The notes: generated by a model from the letters alone, not told the origin. A stretch of DNA of 46,157 nucleotides from Bifidobacterium breve (GCA_945886445.1 CAMCZG010000007.1:1-46157), one strand, 5' to 3'. Positions 27,074-35,729 are shown, counted from the first letter of the stretch. Made by a program: numbers and translations.

Positions 27074-27973
27074 ATGCATGACTACACCCCTTTGTTTTGG
27101 CGAGATAACTATGCGAAAGTTCAAAGCCGCGATTCATTTCTGGCCGGAATTGACTCACTTAATGACTTTCGCATCAATCTAGATTTTTCACAATACAGAA
27201 CTTGGATGGTGATCAATCAAAATCCCGATGGCCTAAGGTCTCCATGTAGGGCCACTTTTGGAGGAGCTTTCAGTCGGGAAATAAGTTTCCTTGCATCGGA
27301 CCTAGAGAAAATAATCATTGGGCTTAAGGAAAATTTTGCAGGGAAACGGTTAGAAATACTTTTACCACCTGAGCATCTCAGTGAATTTGATCCAAAAACT
27401 CAATTACGGATATTGAGCGAGTTGGGAGCAACCGTTGATTTCGTAGAAAGGTCAAATTATTTGCCTTTGGCCGAGTGGGATCACTCTAATTTGAGTAAGG
27501 GGAACAGGAAAAAACTCCGGCAATGGATTGAATCCAGTGGAACCATAGAAAAAGTAGATGTCAATCACATTACGGAAGTTTACGAGATAATTAGGCTCAA
27601 CCGTTTGGCTCTGGGAGTAGAACCCTCCATTCGTCTTGAAGGTCTACAGTCTTTATTTTCAAATTTCCCAGCAGAGTACAGCCTGTATCTCGGTCAGGTC
27701 AACAATGAGAATGCTGTCGCAGCCGTTGTAGTCCAAAGTTCGTTACATCAAGATTACGTATTCTTCTGGGCTGATACATCCATGTTCAGACATCTAAGTC
27801 CAGTTGTAGCAATGTGTGATTTTCTTGTGGAATCAGCACGAGAAAGGGGTATGAGCTTTCTTGATTTAGGAGCCGCGCAAATTGATGGCGAGGACATTCC
27901 CGGCCTTGTACGCTTCAAGGCCAACTTAGGTGCGGTACCTTCATCGAAATATCAAATAAGTATTAGGTTGTGA
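27074..27973 (+). CDS. FemAB/GNAT-like N-acyltransferase
   Basis: A 299-residue protein resembling Acetyltransf_6/FemAB-like double-GNAT proteins: the middle contains LSKGNRKKLRQW followed by a GNAT-like half with VAAVVVQ, an aromatic YVFFWAD strand, and a C-terminal LDLGAA...GLVRFKANLGA segment typical of this fold. It probably transfers an acyl group to an amino sugar; the DegT/Gfo-Idh genes nearby could make that amine. It is divergent from the operon at 27050 and overlaps the next gene by 4 bp (GTGA). Confidence 0.7.
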   Translation: MHDYTPLFWRDNYAKVQSRDSFLAGIDSLNDFRINLDFSQYRTWMVINQNPDGLRSPCRATFGGAFSREISFLASDLEKIIIGLKENFAGKRLEILLPPEHLSEFDPKTQLRILSELGATVDFVERSNYLPLAEWDHSNLSKGNRKKLRQWIESSGTIEKVDVNHITEVYEIIRLNRLALGVEPSIRLEGLQSLFSNFPAEYSLYLGQVNNENAVAAVVVQSSLHQDYVFFWADTSMFRHLSPVVAMCDFLVESARERGMSFLDLGAAQIDGEDIPGLVRFKANLGAVPSSKYQISIRL

Positions 27974-28395
27974 TTTTTTTGATATTTAAGGTCAAAATTA
28001 CTGGTGAGAAGACATGGATATTTTTTGAAGCGAACGGCCGCCCACCTGAAATTGATGATCCACGGGTTATTTGGTTTGTCGGTAATGTGGAAGACCAACT
28101 CCCAACAGTAAAAATCGAATCTGGTCCAAAACTCATTATTTTTGATTTAGATGTCTATGAGCCAACAGTTTTTGCCTGGAGGTTTTTGTGTCCATACCTG
28201 CACTCTGGAGATCTTGTTTATTTCGATGAAGCATACGATTTTGATGAGCGTCGTGTTATCACTGAAAATGTTCAAAAGCATTTCGAATTAGAAACTATTG
28301 GCTTCACTCATACTGCGATTGCATTTAAACTCGGGAGAAGAATAGCGATAAATGCTGATGATGCCTGTAATAACCTTGAGCTGCCAATTTGTTGA
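27970..28395 (+). CDS. C-terminal half of a TylF-like sugar O-methyltransferase, probably truncated
   Basis: The 141 residues look like the second half of a macrocin-O-methyltransferase/TylF-type enzyme: WFVGNVEDQLP, then the metal-binding-like IFDLDVYEPT, and GDLVYFDEAYDFDERR. The SAM-binding G-x-G half that should come before is absent; that place is taken by the acyltransferase gene. Its GTG start overlaps the acyltransferase stop by 4 bp, so it is still set up to be translated. It may be a degraded gene, a standalone domain or a partner subunit. Confidence 0.55.
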   Translation: MIFLIFKVKITGEKTWIFFEANGRPPEIDDPRVIWFVGNVEDQLPTVKIESGPKLIIFDLDVYEPTVFAWRFLCPYLHSGDLVYFDEAYDFDERRVITENVQKHFELETIGFTHTAIAFKLGRRIAINADDACNNLELPIC

Positions 28396-28420
28396 TTTCT
28401 GTGTTTGATATGTAAATAAT
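28392..28420 (+). promoter_or_regulatory. candidate sigma70-type promoter
   Basis: TTGATT (28392-28397) and AATAAT (28415-28420) are 17 bp apart and lie 40 bp upstream of the ATG of the small coiled-coil gene. Matches to the -35 and -10 consensus are 4/6 and 5/6. It would drive the coiled-coil protein and the following GT2 as a unit. Confidence 0.4.
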
Positions 28421-28459
28421 CGCGCTCGGAAACACCCATTGCATGAATAAACTCCCCTT

Positions 28460-28774
28460 ATGCCCAACAGCCCAGAGGAAATGCGTCTGCGCGATGTTGC
28501 CATTGGGTTACGGGCTGAACTTGTTGAGGCCAACCACCAGCGGGAGAAAACTGAGCTCCTGAATGCACACCTCCGCAACGAGATTCAAGATCTCAACGAT
28601 CGTCTTCGTATGGCTGAAAATGCTCTGAGAGCATCGCAACAACTTGCGGAGAAAGTTCTTCATGACATTTCCCTGCGAGATGCTGAAATTACCGCCATTC
28701 GCAGGTCGCGTACATGGCGTATTGGTTCGTTGGTACTAGCCCCTGTGCGTTGGGTGAAGCGCGGCAAAAGTTGA
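28460..28774 (+). CDS. small coiled-coil protein with RSRTWRIG tail
   Basis: A 104-residue protein, almost entirely charged helix (about 8-82) followed by a conserved-looking basic/hydrophobic end, RRSRTWRIG then LVLAPVRWVKRG. The same layout, including the M-P-x-S-x-E-x-M start, is seen in the 77-residue protein at 32559, and a similar end is on the FkbM protein at 1427. Such tails are often fused to actinobacterial glycosyltransferases; here the segment is a separate protein whose stop overlaps the TTG start of a GT2 gene. It may scaffold the transferase or bind the membrane. No catalytic motif is present. Confidence 0.75.
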   Translation: MPNSPEEMRLRDVAIGLRAELVEANHQREKTELLNAHLRNEIQDLNDRLRMAENALRASQQLAEKVLHDISLRDAEITAIRRSRTWRIGSLVLAPVRWVKRGKS

Positions 28775-29565
28775 CAACCTCTCAACCTCCTACCGTCAGC
28801 GTGGTTATTCCCACATGCGGCACTTCAATGCTTGTGGGTGGCATACCTCAAATTCTCGTCATTGAACTTTTGAAGAGTTTTAGTGATGAGGTGAATGCAC
28901 TCCACGAAATCGTTGTGGTTGTTGATGCTCACACTCCGCAAGAAGTAACTGATGCGCTTGCCGAACTGCCCAAAGTAGTGCTCGAGAGTTTCAATGAACC
29001 CTTTAACTTCTCAAAGAAATGCAATGCAGGTGCACGGCGAGCTACCGGCGACATCATTCTGTTTCTGAACGACGACATGTTGGCGAAGAGCACAGGTTGG
29101 GTTGCTGAAATACAGCAGCAATTCAACAACCCTTCAGTTGGTGGCGTGGGAGGCTTGCTGCTCACCCCGGAAGGCTTGGTTCAGTGTGCAGGCCATGCCA
29201 ATGCCCCTCGCCCACATATATATGGTGGGGGGAAAGACCCGAAAGACCCAGCTTTTCAGGAGCAACTGATGGCTACCCGTGAAGTGGGCGGGCTATCGGG
29301 TGCATGTTTCGCAGTGCGCCGTGTCGACTACATAGAAGTAGGTGGCATGTGCGAGGAACTGCCAAGTAGTTACAACGATGTTGACCTGGGTTTTAAGTTG
29401 AAAGAACTCGGCAAAAAGCTGACGTACGTTCCAAGTATTCAATTTGTGCACTACGAGTCGATTTCACGCGACCCGGCGGTGGGCGAAGAAGAAACTGCCC
29501 TCATTTGGCGGCGTTGGGGTCGGTACTTTGAGCACGACCCTTTTGCGCCATTCCTTCCCCAATAA
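28771..29565 (+). CDS. GT2 glycosyltransferase
   Basis: A 264-residue GT-A glycosyltransferase: VSVVIPTCG opening, FNFSKKCNAGA, the metal-binding LFLNDDM, and a late GLSGACFAVRR then YNDVDLGFKLKELG, typical of rhamnosyltransferase-like GT2 enzymes. I choose the TTG at 28771, overlapping the coiled-coil gene stop (TTGA), because an earlier start at 28714 would overlap that gene by 61 bp. It lacks membrane segments. Its stop is 4 bp from the end of the convergent secreted-protein gene. Confidence 0.88.
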   Translation: MTTSQPPTVSVVIPTCGTSMLVGGIPQILVIELLKSFSDEVNALHEIVVVVDAHTPQEVTDALAELPKVVLESFNEPFNFSKKCNAGARRATGDIILFLNDDMLAKSTGWVAEIQQQFNNPSVGGVGGLLLTPEGLVQCAGHANAPRPHIYGGGKDPKDPAFQEQLMATREVGGLSGACFAVRRVDYIEVGGMCEELPSSYNDVDLGFKLKELGKKLTYVPSIQFVHYESISRDPAVGEEETALIWRRWGRYFEHDPFAPFLPQ

Positions 29566-29569
29566 TTCG

Positions 29570-30940
29570 TTACCTCTTGACGGACAGCGAAATTGTTCGA
29601 CTCTTCTTTACACCGGCCTTACTCTTCGTTGTCACAACTACGTTACAAGTACCCAACTTGATGCTTTTGAGCACAACACCAGTGACGTAACACACCTTGC
29701 TTGATGCAGGGATAACTCGTATTGACACCGTTGCACCCTTCGCAACGGAGATTCCTGCGTTCTTTGCCAAAGAAGTTGCTGAAATTAACTTTCGAGTGGA
29801 AAGGGTAAAAGCCGCTTTCGGCAACGTGCTGGTTGCGCTCGAGGTATTAGGAACAGCGCTCAATGTTTTTGGTTTAAAAATAATTGTGGGGTTCGGCGAG
29901 GAGTAGTGCTGTACACCCAAGTTAATGAGAAGCCCATTGTCGCGTGGAGTGATCGTTGGAGAAACAACCTGACCATCTTCGGCCGTCACGTTGTATGAAG
30001 TTGAGTCAAACTCTGACAGTGATGAGTACCCGAGTGCTGTGAAATAGGCAGCAGGCATAAAAACTTGAATACGAGCAGGCATTACTTCCAGTGGGTCTTG
30101 TCCATTTTGCGGAAGATAGTGAAAGTTTTGAGCAGTAAAGCTCAACTTATTTGGCACGGTCGCTGGGGCAACCGAGGAGGGGAACAGTGCCGAAGAATAC
30201 GACCACGAGAAGCTGTTGGCATTTGCTTCTGCCCATGCTCCTTCAAATGGGTAATAACCGCACCCAGCTGCCGATTTTGATGGGTCAAGAAGATGATCAC
30301 GTGGCCATATCTGCACGTGTATCGATTCAGTGAACCGTGTAGCTGCTGCAGTCAGAAGCCACTCCGCGTAATTGTTTTGTCCGGGACGAATTCCATCTGG
30401 CGCATCTCCAGAATACGACTTTTCAATTTCAGAAGAGAACGTATATGTGAATGTGCCATCGCCATCATCGGTTGTTATTGCACTCGTCGTGCCATGCCCG
30501 ATAGTGAACGCCGTGCGAAAGTTGCCTGTCGAAATTTTTACCCTCACATTCCAGCCCGATCTACCCGGCCATGTGATGTCGATTTCAAGCGCTGGTACGA
30601 CCATTTGTGATGCAGACCATGTTGATTTCTGACGGCAGGGGCCATCTGTTGCAGATTCATATCGGTTGCCATCACATGTGTTTTGAGAACCATTGGGTGT
30701 GCAACGAACTACAACCATCAGCTCCGCCGGCATGGTTGTACTACTGGTATAAACCGTCTCTGCCTTTGCGGGACTGGTTGTGGTAACCGATTGAATGCAG
30801 CCATTAATGACCGAATCAGTGCACCAACGCCACCCGCCTGGTGACGGTACGTTGTCTGCCGCTGCTTGAGTTGAGTGCGGCAATGCAAGGGTGAAACCTG
30901 CAAGGCATACAGCTAGACAAAATCTCAGAGATCGACTCAT
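29570..30940 (-). CDS. secreted protein of unknown function with C-terminal Acidimicrobiia-type beta domain
   Basis: A 456-residue protein with a clear signal peptide (LAVCLAGFTLALPHSTQA, cleavage about residue 26). The middle ~330 residues contain several Cys but no motif I recognise. The last ~80 residues (from about AFTLSTRK) form a small domain with V-C-Y-V-T-G...LKSIKLGTC-N-V-V-V-T-T-K-S-K-A-G, closely matching the end of the metallopeptidase at 44626-45801. The two Cys of that domain could form a disulfide outside the cell. It is divergent from the gene at 31018 (77-bp gap). Confidence 0.75.
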   Translation of the reverse strand: MSRSLRFCLAVCLAGFTLALPHSTQAAADNVPSPGGWRWCTDSVINGCIQSVTTTSPAKAETVYTSSTTMPAELMVVVRCTPNGSQNTCDGNRYESATDGPCRQKSTWSASQMVVPALEIDITWPGRSGWNVRVKISTGNFRTAFTIGHGTTSAITTDDGDGTFTYTFSSEIEKSYSGDAPDGIRPGQNNYAEWLLTAAATRFTESIHVQIWPRDHLLDPSKSAAGCGYYPFEGAWAEANANSFSWSYSSALFPSSVAPATVPNKLSFTAQNFHYLPQNGQDPLEVMPARIQVFMPAAYFTALGYSSLSEFDSTSYNVTAEDGQVVSPTITPRDNGLLINLGVQHYSSPNPTIIFKPKTLSAVPNTSSATSTLPKAAFTLSTRKLISATSLAKNAGISVAKGATVSIRVIPASSKVCYVTGVVLKSIKLGTCNVVVTTKSKAGVKKSRTISLSVKR

Positions 30941-31017
30941 AGAGAGGTTCTATCACCAAAAAGTAGTCGGCTAGACGTGCTGCTTTGCCGGTTCATTTCC
31001 CCTAACATCACTCACTA

Positions 31018-32403
31018 ATGGAAGCTGCATTTAGTACTGAGCGCATGCGCTGGGCGGCCTATGCCTCGATTGGTGCAGGAGTTGTTCATGGCACTGCTAT
31101 GGGTATGCATGCAGAGCATGCAACCTTGGCGAAAATCTTTATGGCTTTCACGCTGTTGCAAGTGGGTTGGGGCATCTGGGTTTTAAGTAACCAGAAACTC
31201 TGGGTAGTGGTGAGTGGTTGTGTAGTTAATGCTGCGGCGGTTGCGGGTTGGGTTATTACTCGCACGGTGGGTATTTCTTCCATTGGTGGTTTGGAGACAA
31301 CGGAAAAACCCCAACCGGCCGACACGTTGTGTGCGGTGCTTGCTGCGTTTTCAGTGGGTGCTGTGTTCATTGCCTGGAAGCAGCGAAACACCGCGGTGAA
31401 GAGGCTCCGCCACTTCGATGCGGCGGCATTAATGAGCGTGGTGACGTTTGTTGCATTGCTGTCTGTTGCAGGAACAGTTCACGAACATGGTGGCTTTGTG
31501 CAGCCAATAGATTCACAATTAGCCATCGCTGCCGACGGGGTCATAGTTTCTCCCACCACTATTGTGCGCGCACTCGACTCCACCACTGAAGTGCCGAACA
31601 CAAATGTGAGCTCCACTGAGGTGAGTGCTGCAACCACGAGTTCCTCGGTGCAAACAAGCTCATCGGTAGCGGCGGCGAAGAAGCCGGCAACAAAGAACAC
31701 CCAGCCGGCGACTACTTCAACACAAGCGGTTACCCCAACTACAACTCATCCACACACGCTGACCGCGGCTCAAGCTGCTGCGGCGGCTTCGGGTTGGCCG
31801 CGTGCGTTTGACCCAGCAGCACCTATTGACTTCAGTGGTATTGGTGGTGTGACAGCTGAACAAGCTGCACGCGCAACTGCACTGATTCAAGCAACGGCAC
31901 GCGATTTGCCGAAGTATGCACAAGTGTCTGCTGCGGTTGCCGATGGCTACACATCAATTGGCGATGGTGGTACTGGCTTTGAGCACTACGTGAAATGGAC
32001 ACTGCTGAACGATGGCCGCGTGCTCGACACAACGGCACCAGAGTCGTTGGTGTATTCGGTTCGTGGTGGAGTGAAAACCCTGGTGTCGGCAATGTATATG
32101 GCCGATAAGGGCACCCCTATTAACGACAAAACATTGGTCGACTATGCCGGCGGGTTAATGCAGTGGCATGTGCATACCAACTTGTGTTGGCTAACCATAA
32201 ATGGCGCAATGCGAGTGGTGGGTGTAACCGACGCTCAAGGTGCTTGCCGCTTTGGCTTTGTAGAGACCGACGGTTCACCCATGGTGCATGTGTGGATTAC
32301 TCCACATGAATGCGGGCCATTTGCTGCTCTGGAAGGTGTTGCGGCCGGCGTTGCCGATGCGAGCGACGCCGAACGCGTTGACCTGTGCAACAAGATGCAA
32401 TAA
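31018..32403 (+). CDS. multi-pass membrane protein with extracytoplasmic His-rich domain
   Basis: A 461-residue protein in three parts. Residues 1-160 form about five membrane helices with several His (VVHGTAMGMHAEH). Residues ~170-250 are a Ser/Thr/Ala-rich, Pro-containing linker typical of surface proteins. Residues ~255-461 are a globular domain with EHYVKW, MQWHVHTNLCW and VHVWITPHECGPFA, i.e. clustered His and Cys that could bind a metal. I do not recognise the family. The orientation implies the globular domain is outside the cell. The end is 13 bp from the tRNA-Leu 3' end. Confidence 0.75.
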   Translation: MEAAFSTERMRWAAYASIGAGVVHGTAMGMHAEHATLAKIFMAFTLLQVGWGIWVLSNQKLWVVVSGCVVNAAAVAGWVITRTVGISSIGGLETTEKPQPADTLCAVLAAFSVGAVFIAWKQRNTAVKRLRHFDAAALMSVVTFVALLSVAGTVHEHGGFVQPIDSQLAIAADGVIVSPTTIVRALDSTTEVPNTNVSSTEVSAATTSSSVQTSSSVAAAKKPATKNTQPATTSTQAVTPTTTHPHTLTAAQAAAAASGWPRAFDPAAPIDFSGIGGVTAEQAARATALIQATARDLPKYAQVSAAVADGYTSIGDGGTGFEHYVKWTLLNDGRVLDTTAPESLVYSVRGGVKTLVSAMYMADKGTPINDKTLVDYAGGLMQWHVHTNLCWLTINGAMRVVGVTDAQGACRFGFVETDGSPMVHVWITPHECGPFAALEGVAAGVADASDAERVDLCNKMQ

Positions 32404-32416
32404 GGGGGGTTATGAG

Positions 32417-32499
32417 TGCGCGAGGGGGGACTTGAACCCCCACGTCCTTACGAACACTGGCACCTGAAGCCAGCGCGTCTGCCATTTCGCCACTCGCGC
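32417..32499 (-). tRNA. tRNA-Leu (anticodon CAG)
   Basis: 83 nt with a perfect 7-bp acceptor stem (GCGCGAG with CTCGCGC), discriminator A, a five-bp anticodon stem CTGGC/GCCAG around the loop TTCAGGT, giving anticodon CAG, a long class II variable arm and a T stem GGGGG/CCCCC with TTCAAGT. CCA is not encoded. It decodes CUG, fitting leucine. It sits at the border between the glycan locus and the growth operon. Confidence 0.95.
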
Positions 32500-32558
32500 G
32501 AGTAGAGACCTCATACTTTAGCCCCGTTGGGCCATATCGCTCCTTCTACACTCGGGGT

Positions 32559-32792
32559 ATGCCCCTTTCGCAAGAAGACATGAAAAAAGTGCGGGCGTAT
32601 GCGCGTGAACAAGCAGCCGAGGCAGCAGACCTGCGCTTGAAGGTGAAATTTTTGGAGCGTGAGCACAAGATCATGCACCGCCGACTGGAACGGGTGTACC
32701 GCAGCTACACCTGGCGGGTGGGGCGCGTGGTGCTCTTTCCTATACACATAGCGCAGTGGGCAATGGCGAAGTTGCGCCGGCGGGGCATGTAA
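32559..32792 (+). CDS. small coiled-coil protein with RSYTWRVG tail
   Basis: A 77-residue protein: charged helix to about residue 50, then YRSYTWRVG, VLFP and a basic end (KLRRRGM). It is a shorter paralogue of the protein at 28460, sharing M-P-x-S-x-E/D-x-M at the start and R-S-x-T-W-R-x-G near the end. As there, the gene directly precedes a GT2 glycosyltransferase (3-bp gap), suggesting the two work together. No enzymatic motif is visible; a membrane- or partner-binding helix is likely. Confidence 0.75.
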   Translation: MPLSQEDMKKVRAYAREQAAEAADLRLKVKFLEREHKIMHRRLERVYRSYTWRVGRVVLFPIHIAQWAMAKLRRRGM

Positions 32793-32795
32793 GGC

Positions 32796-34352
32796 GTGGG
32801 CCCTCTCATTTCGGTGGTCACACCGGTGTACAACCCGAAGCAGCGTGACCTTGAGGAATGCATTGCCTCGGTGTTGGCACAGACCTATAGCAACTGGGAA
32901 CTCTTGTTGGTCGACGACAAGTCGCCCGATGCAAATGCCCGCAAAGTAATGGAACGTGCGGCTGCCATTGACGACCGTATTCGTGTTGCATACCGCGCAG
33001 AAAATGGTGGCATTGTTGCGGCGTCGAATGACGGGTTGGCCATGGCCACGGGTGAGTTTGTTGCGTTGCTCGACAACGACGATGTGTTGGAGCCCGATGC
33101 ACTGGCTGAAGTGGTAGCGAAATTTGAGAGTGACCCACTCATTGACTACGTGTACACGGATGAAACGTTGATGACCGCTAACGGGAAAATTATTGAGCGG
33201 TTCTTTAAACCCGATTGGTCGCCAGAACGTTTTCGCAGCCAAATGTATGTGTGCCACTTATCGGTCATTCGCCGTTCGCTGATGGAAGAGGTCGGTGGCT
33301 TTCGCAAAGGGTACGACGGCTCGCAAGACTACGACCTCATCTTGCGTGTCACGGAAAAAGCACGCAAGGTAGGCCATGTGCGCAAGTTGTTGTATCACTG
33401 GCGCATGGCAAAGAGTTCAGTAGCAAATAATGCAGGTGCAAAGCCCTATGCATACGACGCTGGGCAGCGTGCTATTCAAAGCCATTGTGAACGTGTAGGT
33501 ATTCGCGCCGAGGTGCAACGTTTAGAGATTTACCACGGCAACTACCACGTGATGCGCGAGCTGCGTGGTGCCCCAACGGTGAGTGTGCTGATGCCACATG
33601 TTGGTGCGGTAGGAAATGTGTACGGGTTAGAGCGTGAACACTTTGCCGAGAGTGTGGAAAGTTTGCGCGATGCTTCTACGTATGCCCATATTGAATATGT
33701 GGAGTCACCGCTTGATACGCGGTCGCGTGCGGTGGTGTTGAATGTGTTGGCACGCAAGGCAACAGGTGAGTATTTGTTTTTCGCTTCGGAAGCATTGGAA
33801 GTAGATACACCCGAGTGGTGCGAAGATTTGTTGCGTGTTGCACAAGAGCCCGATGTGGGTGTGGTGACCGCAATGGCATATTCGGGAGTGGAGCGCCTGT
33901 TGCATATGGGTTTTATTTTGAAGCCGATGTATTTAGAAAAATCACATATCAACTTGCCTAAGTATTTACGTGGGCAACGTGCACTATTAGAAACCCTGCA
34001 CGAGGTATCTGCGGTCGATGCAACATGTGCCATGGTGCGCCGTGAATTGTTCAATGAAGTGGGTGGGTTCAATGAATCGCTTTCCGCCCCATGGGACATG
34101 GTTGATTTGAGCTTGCGTTTGCGGGAAAAAGGCCTGCGCAATGTGGTGAACCCGCGTGCAGCGTTTTATGAATACAGCGAAACTGAAGATGCCGTCGAAG
34201 AGTTTCGGTTACGCGTACCTCGGGCATTTCGCGACAAATGGGCTGCCGTGTTTAGTGACGACCCATACCGTGCGCCTGCGCCACGAAGGTGGCACCCCGA
34301 TACTGAGCGGCCGTTTTGGCGAGCACAACGCTTGCGCGACTACGCGAAATAG
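32796..34352 (+). CDS. two-domain GT2 glycosyltransferase
   Basis: A 518-residue protein from a GTG start. The first domain has the full GT2 set: VVTPVYNP, LLVDDKSPD, LLDNDDVLEPD and GSQDYDLILRV. The second half (from about residue 262, PTVSVLMP) looks like another GT-A fold with VDATCAMVRRELF and PWDMVDLSLRLREKG, but its metal-binding motif is degenerate. The first domain is likely the active one; the second may bind acceptor or be inactive. The stop TAG directly abuts the stop of the convergent DUF2142 gene. No membrane segment. Confidence 0.88.
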   Translation: MGPLISVVTPVYNPKQRDLEECIASVLAQTYSNWELLLVDDKSPDANARKVMERAAAIDDRIRVAYRAENGGIVAASNDGLAMATGEFVALLDNDDVLEPDALAEVVAKFESDPLIDYVYTDETLMTANGKIIERFFKPDWSPERFRSQMYVCHLSVIRRSLMEEVGGFRKGYDGSQDYDLILRVTEKARKVGHVRKLLYHWRMAKSSVANNAGAKPYAYDAGQRAIQSHCERVGIRAEVQRLEIYHGNYHVMRELRGAPTVSVLMPHVGAVGNVYGLEREHFAESVESLRDASTYAHIEYVESPLDTRSRAVVLNVLARKATGEYLFFASEALEVDTPEWCEDLLRVAQEPDVGVVTAMAYSGVERLLHMGFILKPMYLEKSHINLPKYLRGQRALLETLHEVSAVDATCAMVRRELFNEVGGFNESLSAPWDMVDLSLRLREKGLRNVVNPRAAFYEYSETEDAVEEFRLRVPRAFRDKWAAVFSDDPYRAPAPRRWHPDTERPFWRAQRLRDYAK

Positions 34353-35729
34353 TTATACCAACGGCGTTTGGATAATCATCCACAGGCTCATTGCGGAAAA
34401 TGCCAAAGTGCCTAGTGCAAAAACTTTTTGTGCTGTTGCACGTTGAATGCCAGCACACAAGATGAGTACGAGTACGGGCACCATGGGAAGCGCATAACGA
34501 CCCGACACACTGGGGTTGATGTTGTAGGTACGCCAAATACCAATTCCTATAGCAATGCCACCGGCGTAGAGACCGACAAGAACCAGTGGACCAATTGCCG
34601 ACCACCATTTGCGCGACGCGACAAATGCACCTGCAGCGCAACCAGCAACAAGTGTGTAACGGGATATTTGGTGCATGATGTCGAACACACTCTTGTTCCA
34701 GAATTGAAATGGCTGATATGAATCGGTGAAAGGCGCAAAGAAAGTCATGGCCTGATTCAAGATGGTAGTGAATTGGAAATTTGGTGCCCGCATCACGTCG
34801 AAGGTGGGCAATGATGCTGGTGGGATGGTTGCAGTTGCCTTGAAGTACACCACCCATGCCAGCGTCACCACAACTGAACTCACAAGTAGTGCGGTTCCAG
34901 TGCGTGCATAGGTTTTTCCTGAGGTCGAGTTCCACCAGTTGCGCAATGAGGTCACCGATCGCACAGCAGCAAATCCACCGCTTTGTTGGAGCGACACCAA
35001 TATGAGTGCGCCACCAATGATGGATGTGGGGAGAACACATGAGATTTTTGATAGCGCTGCTGCCAAGCCAATTGCTATTGCGTATTTGACATAACTGCGT
35101 TGGTTCACATGTGCGAGAGCAGCGAGGTAACACACCAAGGCGCCAAAGAAAATACCCGTGGCATCGTTCGTCACAATGGCCGAGTAGTACACCACGGTGG
35201 GTGCCAAGCCCACCAGCAAGAGACCAGCTGCTGTAGTGAGTCGCGAAATGCCGAGAAGCACCGCCGTTTTCCACATGAGGAGTAAGCCAGCAATGAGCCA
35301 CAACAGGCCAACGATGCGAATGCTTCCTAAAATGCCGCGTGTAATGACCTTGTCTATTGCTTTTGCAATGGGTGCTGTGACGGCGTAGTAGAGCGGCGGC
35401 TGTTGGGCTTCGTATTGCCACGCGCCGCCTGGCCATTGGTCATAGGGAAACTCTTTTGCATCACAGGCGGGAGTAACAATGCCTTCTAGGGCAGTGCCGC
35501 GGCATGCTATTTCACGCAGTGAAGATGTCAACATGTGGTCACCAAAGACAGGGATGCCATGGGAGTAGAGACGCTCGACGTAGTCGAAGTGGGCGCCTTC
35601 GTCGATGGGTGAAAACTGCGAATGACGCTGAATGACATTTCCCACTACTGCTGTCGGTAAAACGACACAGAAAAGTAATGGGAGCCACCACTTTTTGAAA
35701 AAAGAAGTGAGGTTACCGGCGCTGAGCAT
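34353..35729 (-). CDS. DUF2142-type multi-pass membrane protein, GT-C-like
   Basis: A 458-residue protein with about ten membrane helices. The first loop holds PIDEGAHFDYV, then QQPPLYY, and a late loop NPSVSGRYALPMVP, which are hallmarks of the DUF2142 family, predicted GT-C glycosyltransferases common in actinobacterial cell-envelope loci. The D-E pair in the first loop may be catalytic. The ATG is followed upstream by an 85-bp divergent gap to fhaA. The donor and acceptor are unknown. Confidence 0.8.
   Translation of the reverse strand: MLSAGNLTSFFKKWWLPLLFCVVLPTAVVGNVIQRHSQFSPIDEGAHFDYVERLYSHGIPVFGDHMLTSSLREIACRGTALEGIVTPACDAKEFPYDQWPGGAWQYEAQQPPLYYAVTAPIAKAIDKVITRGILGSIRIVGLLWLIAGLLLMWKTAVLLGISRLTTAAGLLLVGLAPTVVYYSAIVTNDATGIFFGALVCYLAALAHVNQRSYVKYAIAIGLAAALSKISCVLPTSIIGGALILVSLQQSGGFAAVRSVTSLRNWWNSTSGKTYARTGTALLVSSVVVTLAWVVYFKATATIPPASLPTFDVMRAPNFQFTTILNQAMTFFAPFTDSYQPFQFWNKSVFDIMHQISRYTLVAGCAAGAFVASRKWWSAIGPLVLVGLYAGGIAIGIGIWRTYNINPSVSGRYALPMVPVLVLILCAGIQRATAQKVFALGTLAFSAMSLWMIIQTPLV

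Noticed and set aside
32417-32499. tRNA-Leu as an attachment site of an integrated element
   Set aside because: I found no second copy of the tRNA 3' end and no integrase gene in the window.
32511-33257. Minus-strand frame of 248 codons
   Set aside because: It is antisense to the small coiled-coil gene and the GT2 gene, both of which have recognisable products.
34252-35436. Long minus-strand frame of 394 codons
   Set aside because: It lies inside the DUF2142 gene in another frame; its peptide is rich in Cys, His and Trp without a plausible fold, while the overlapping frame has membrane helices and family motifs.
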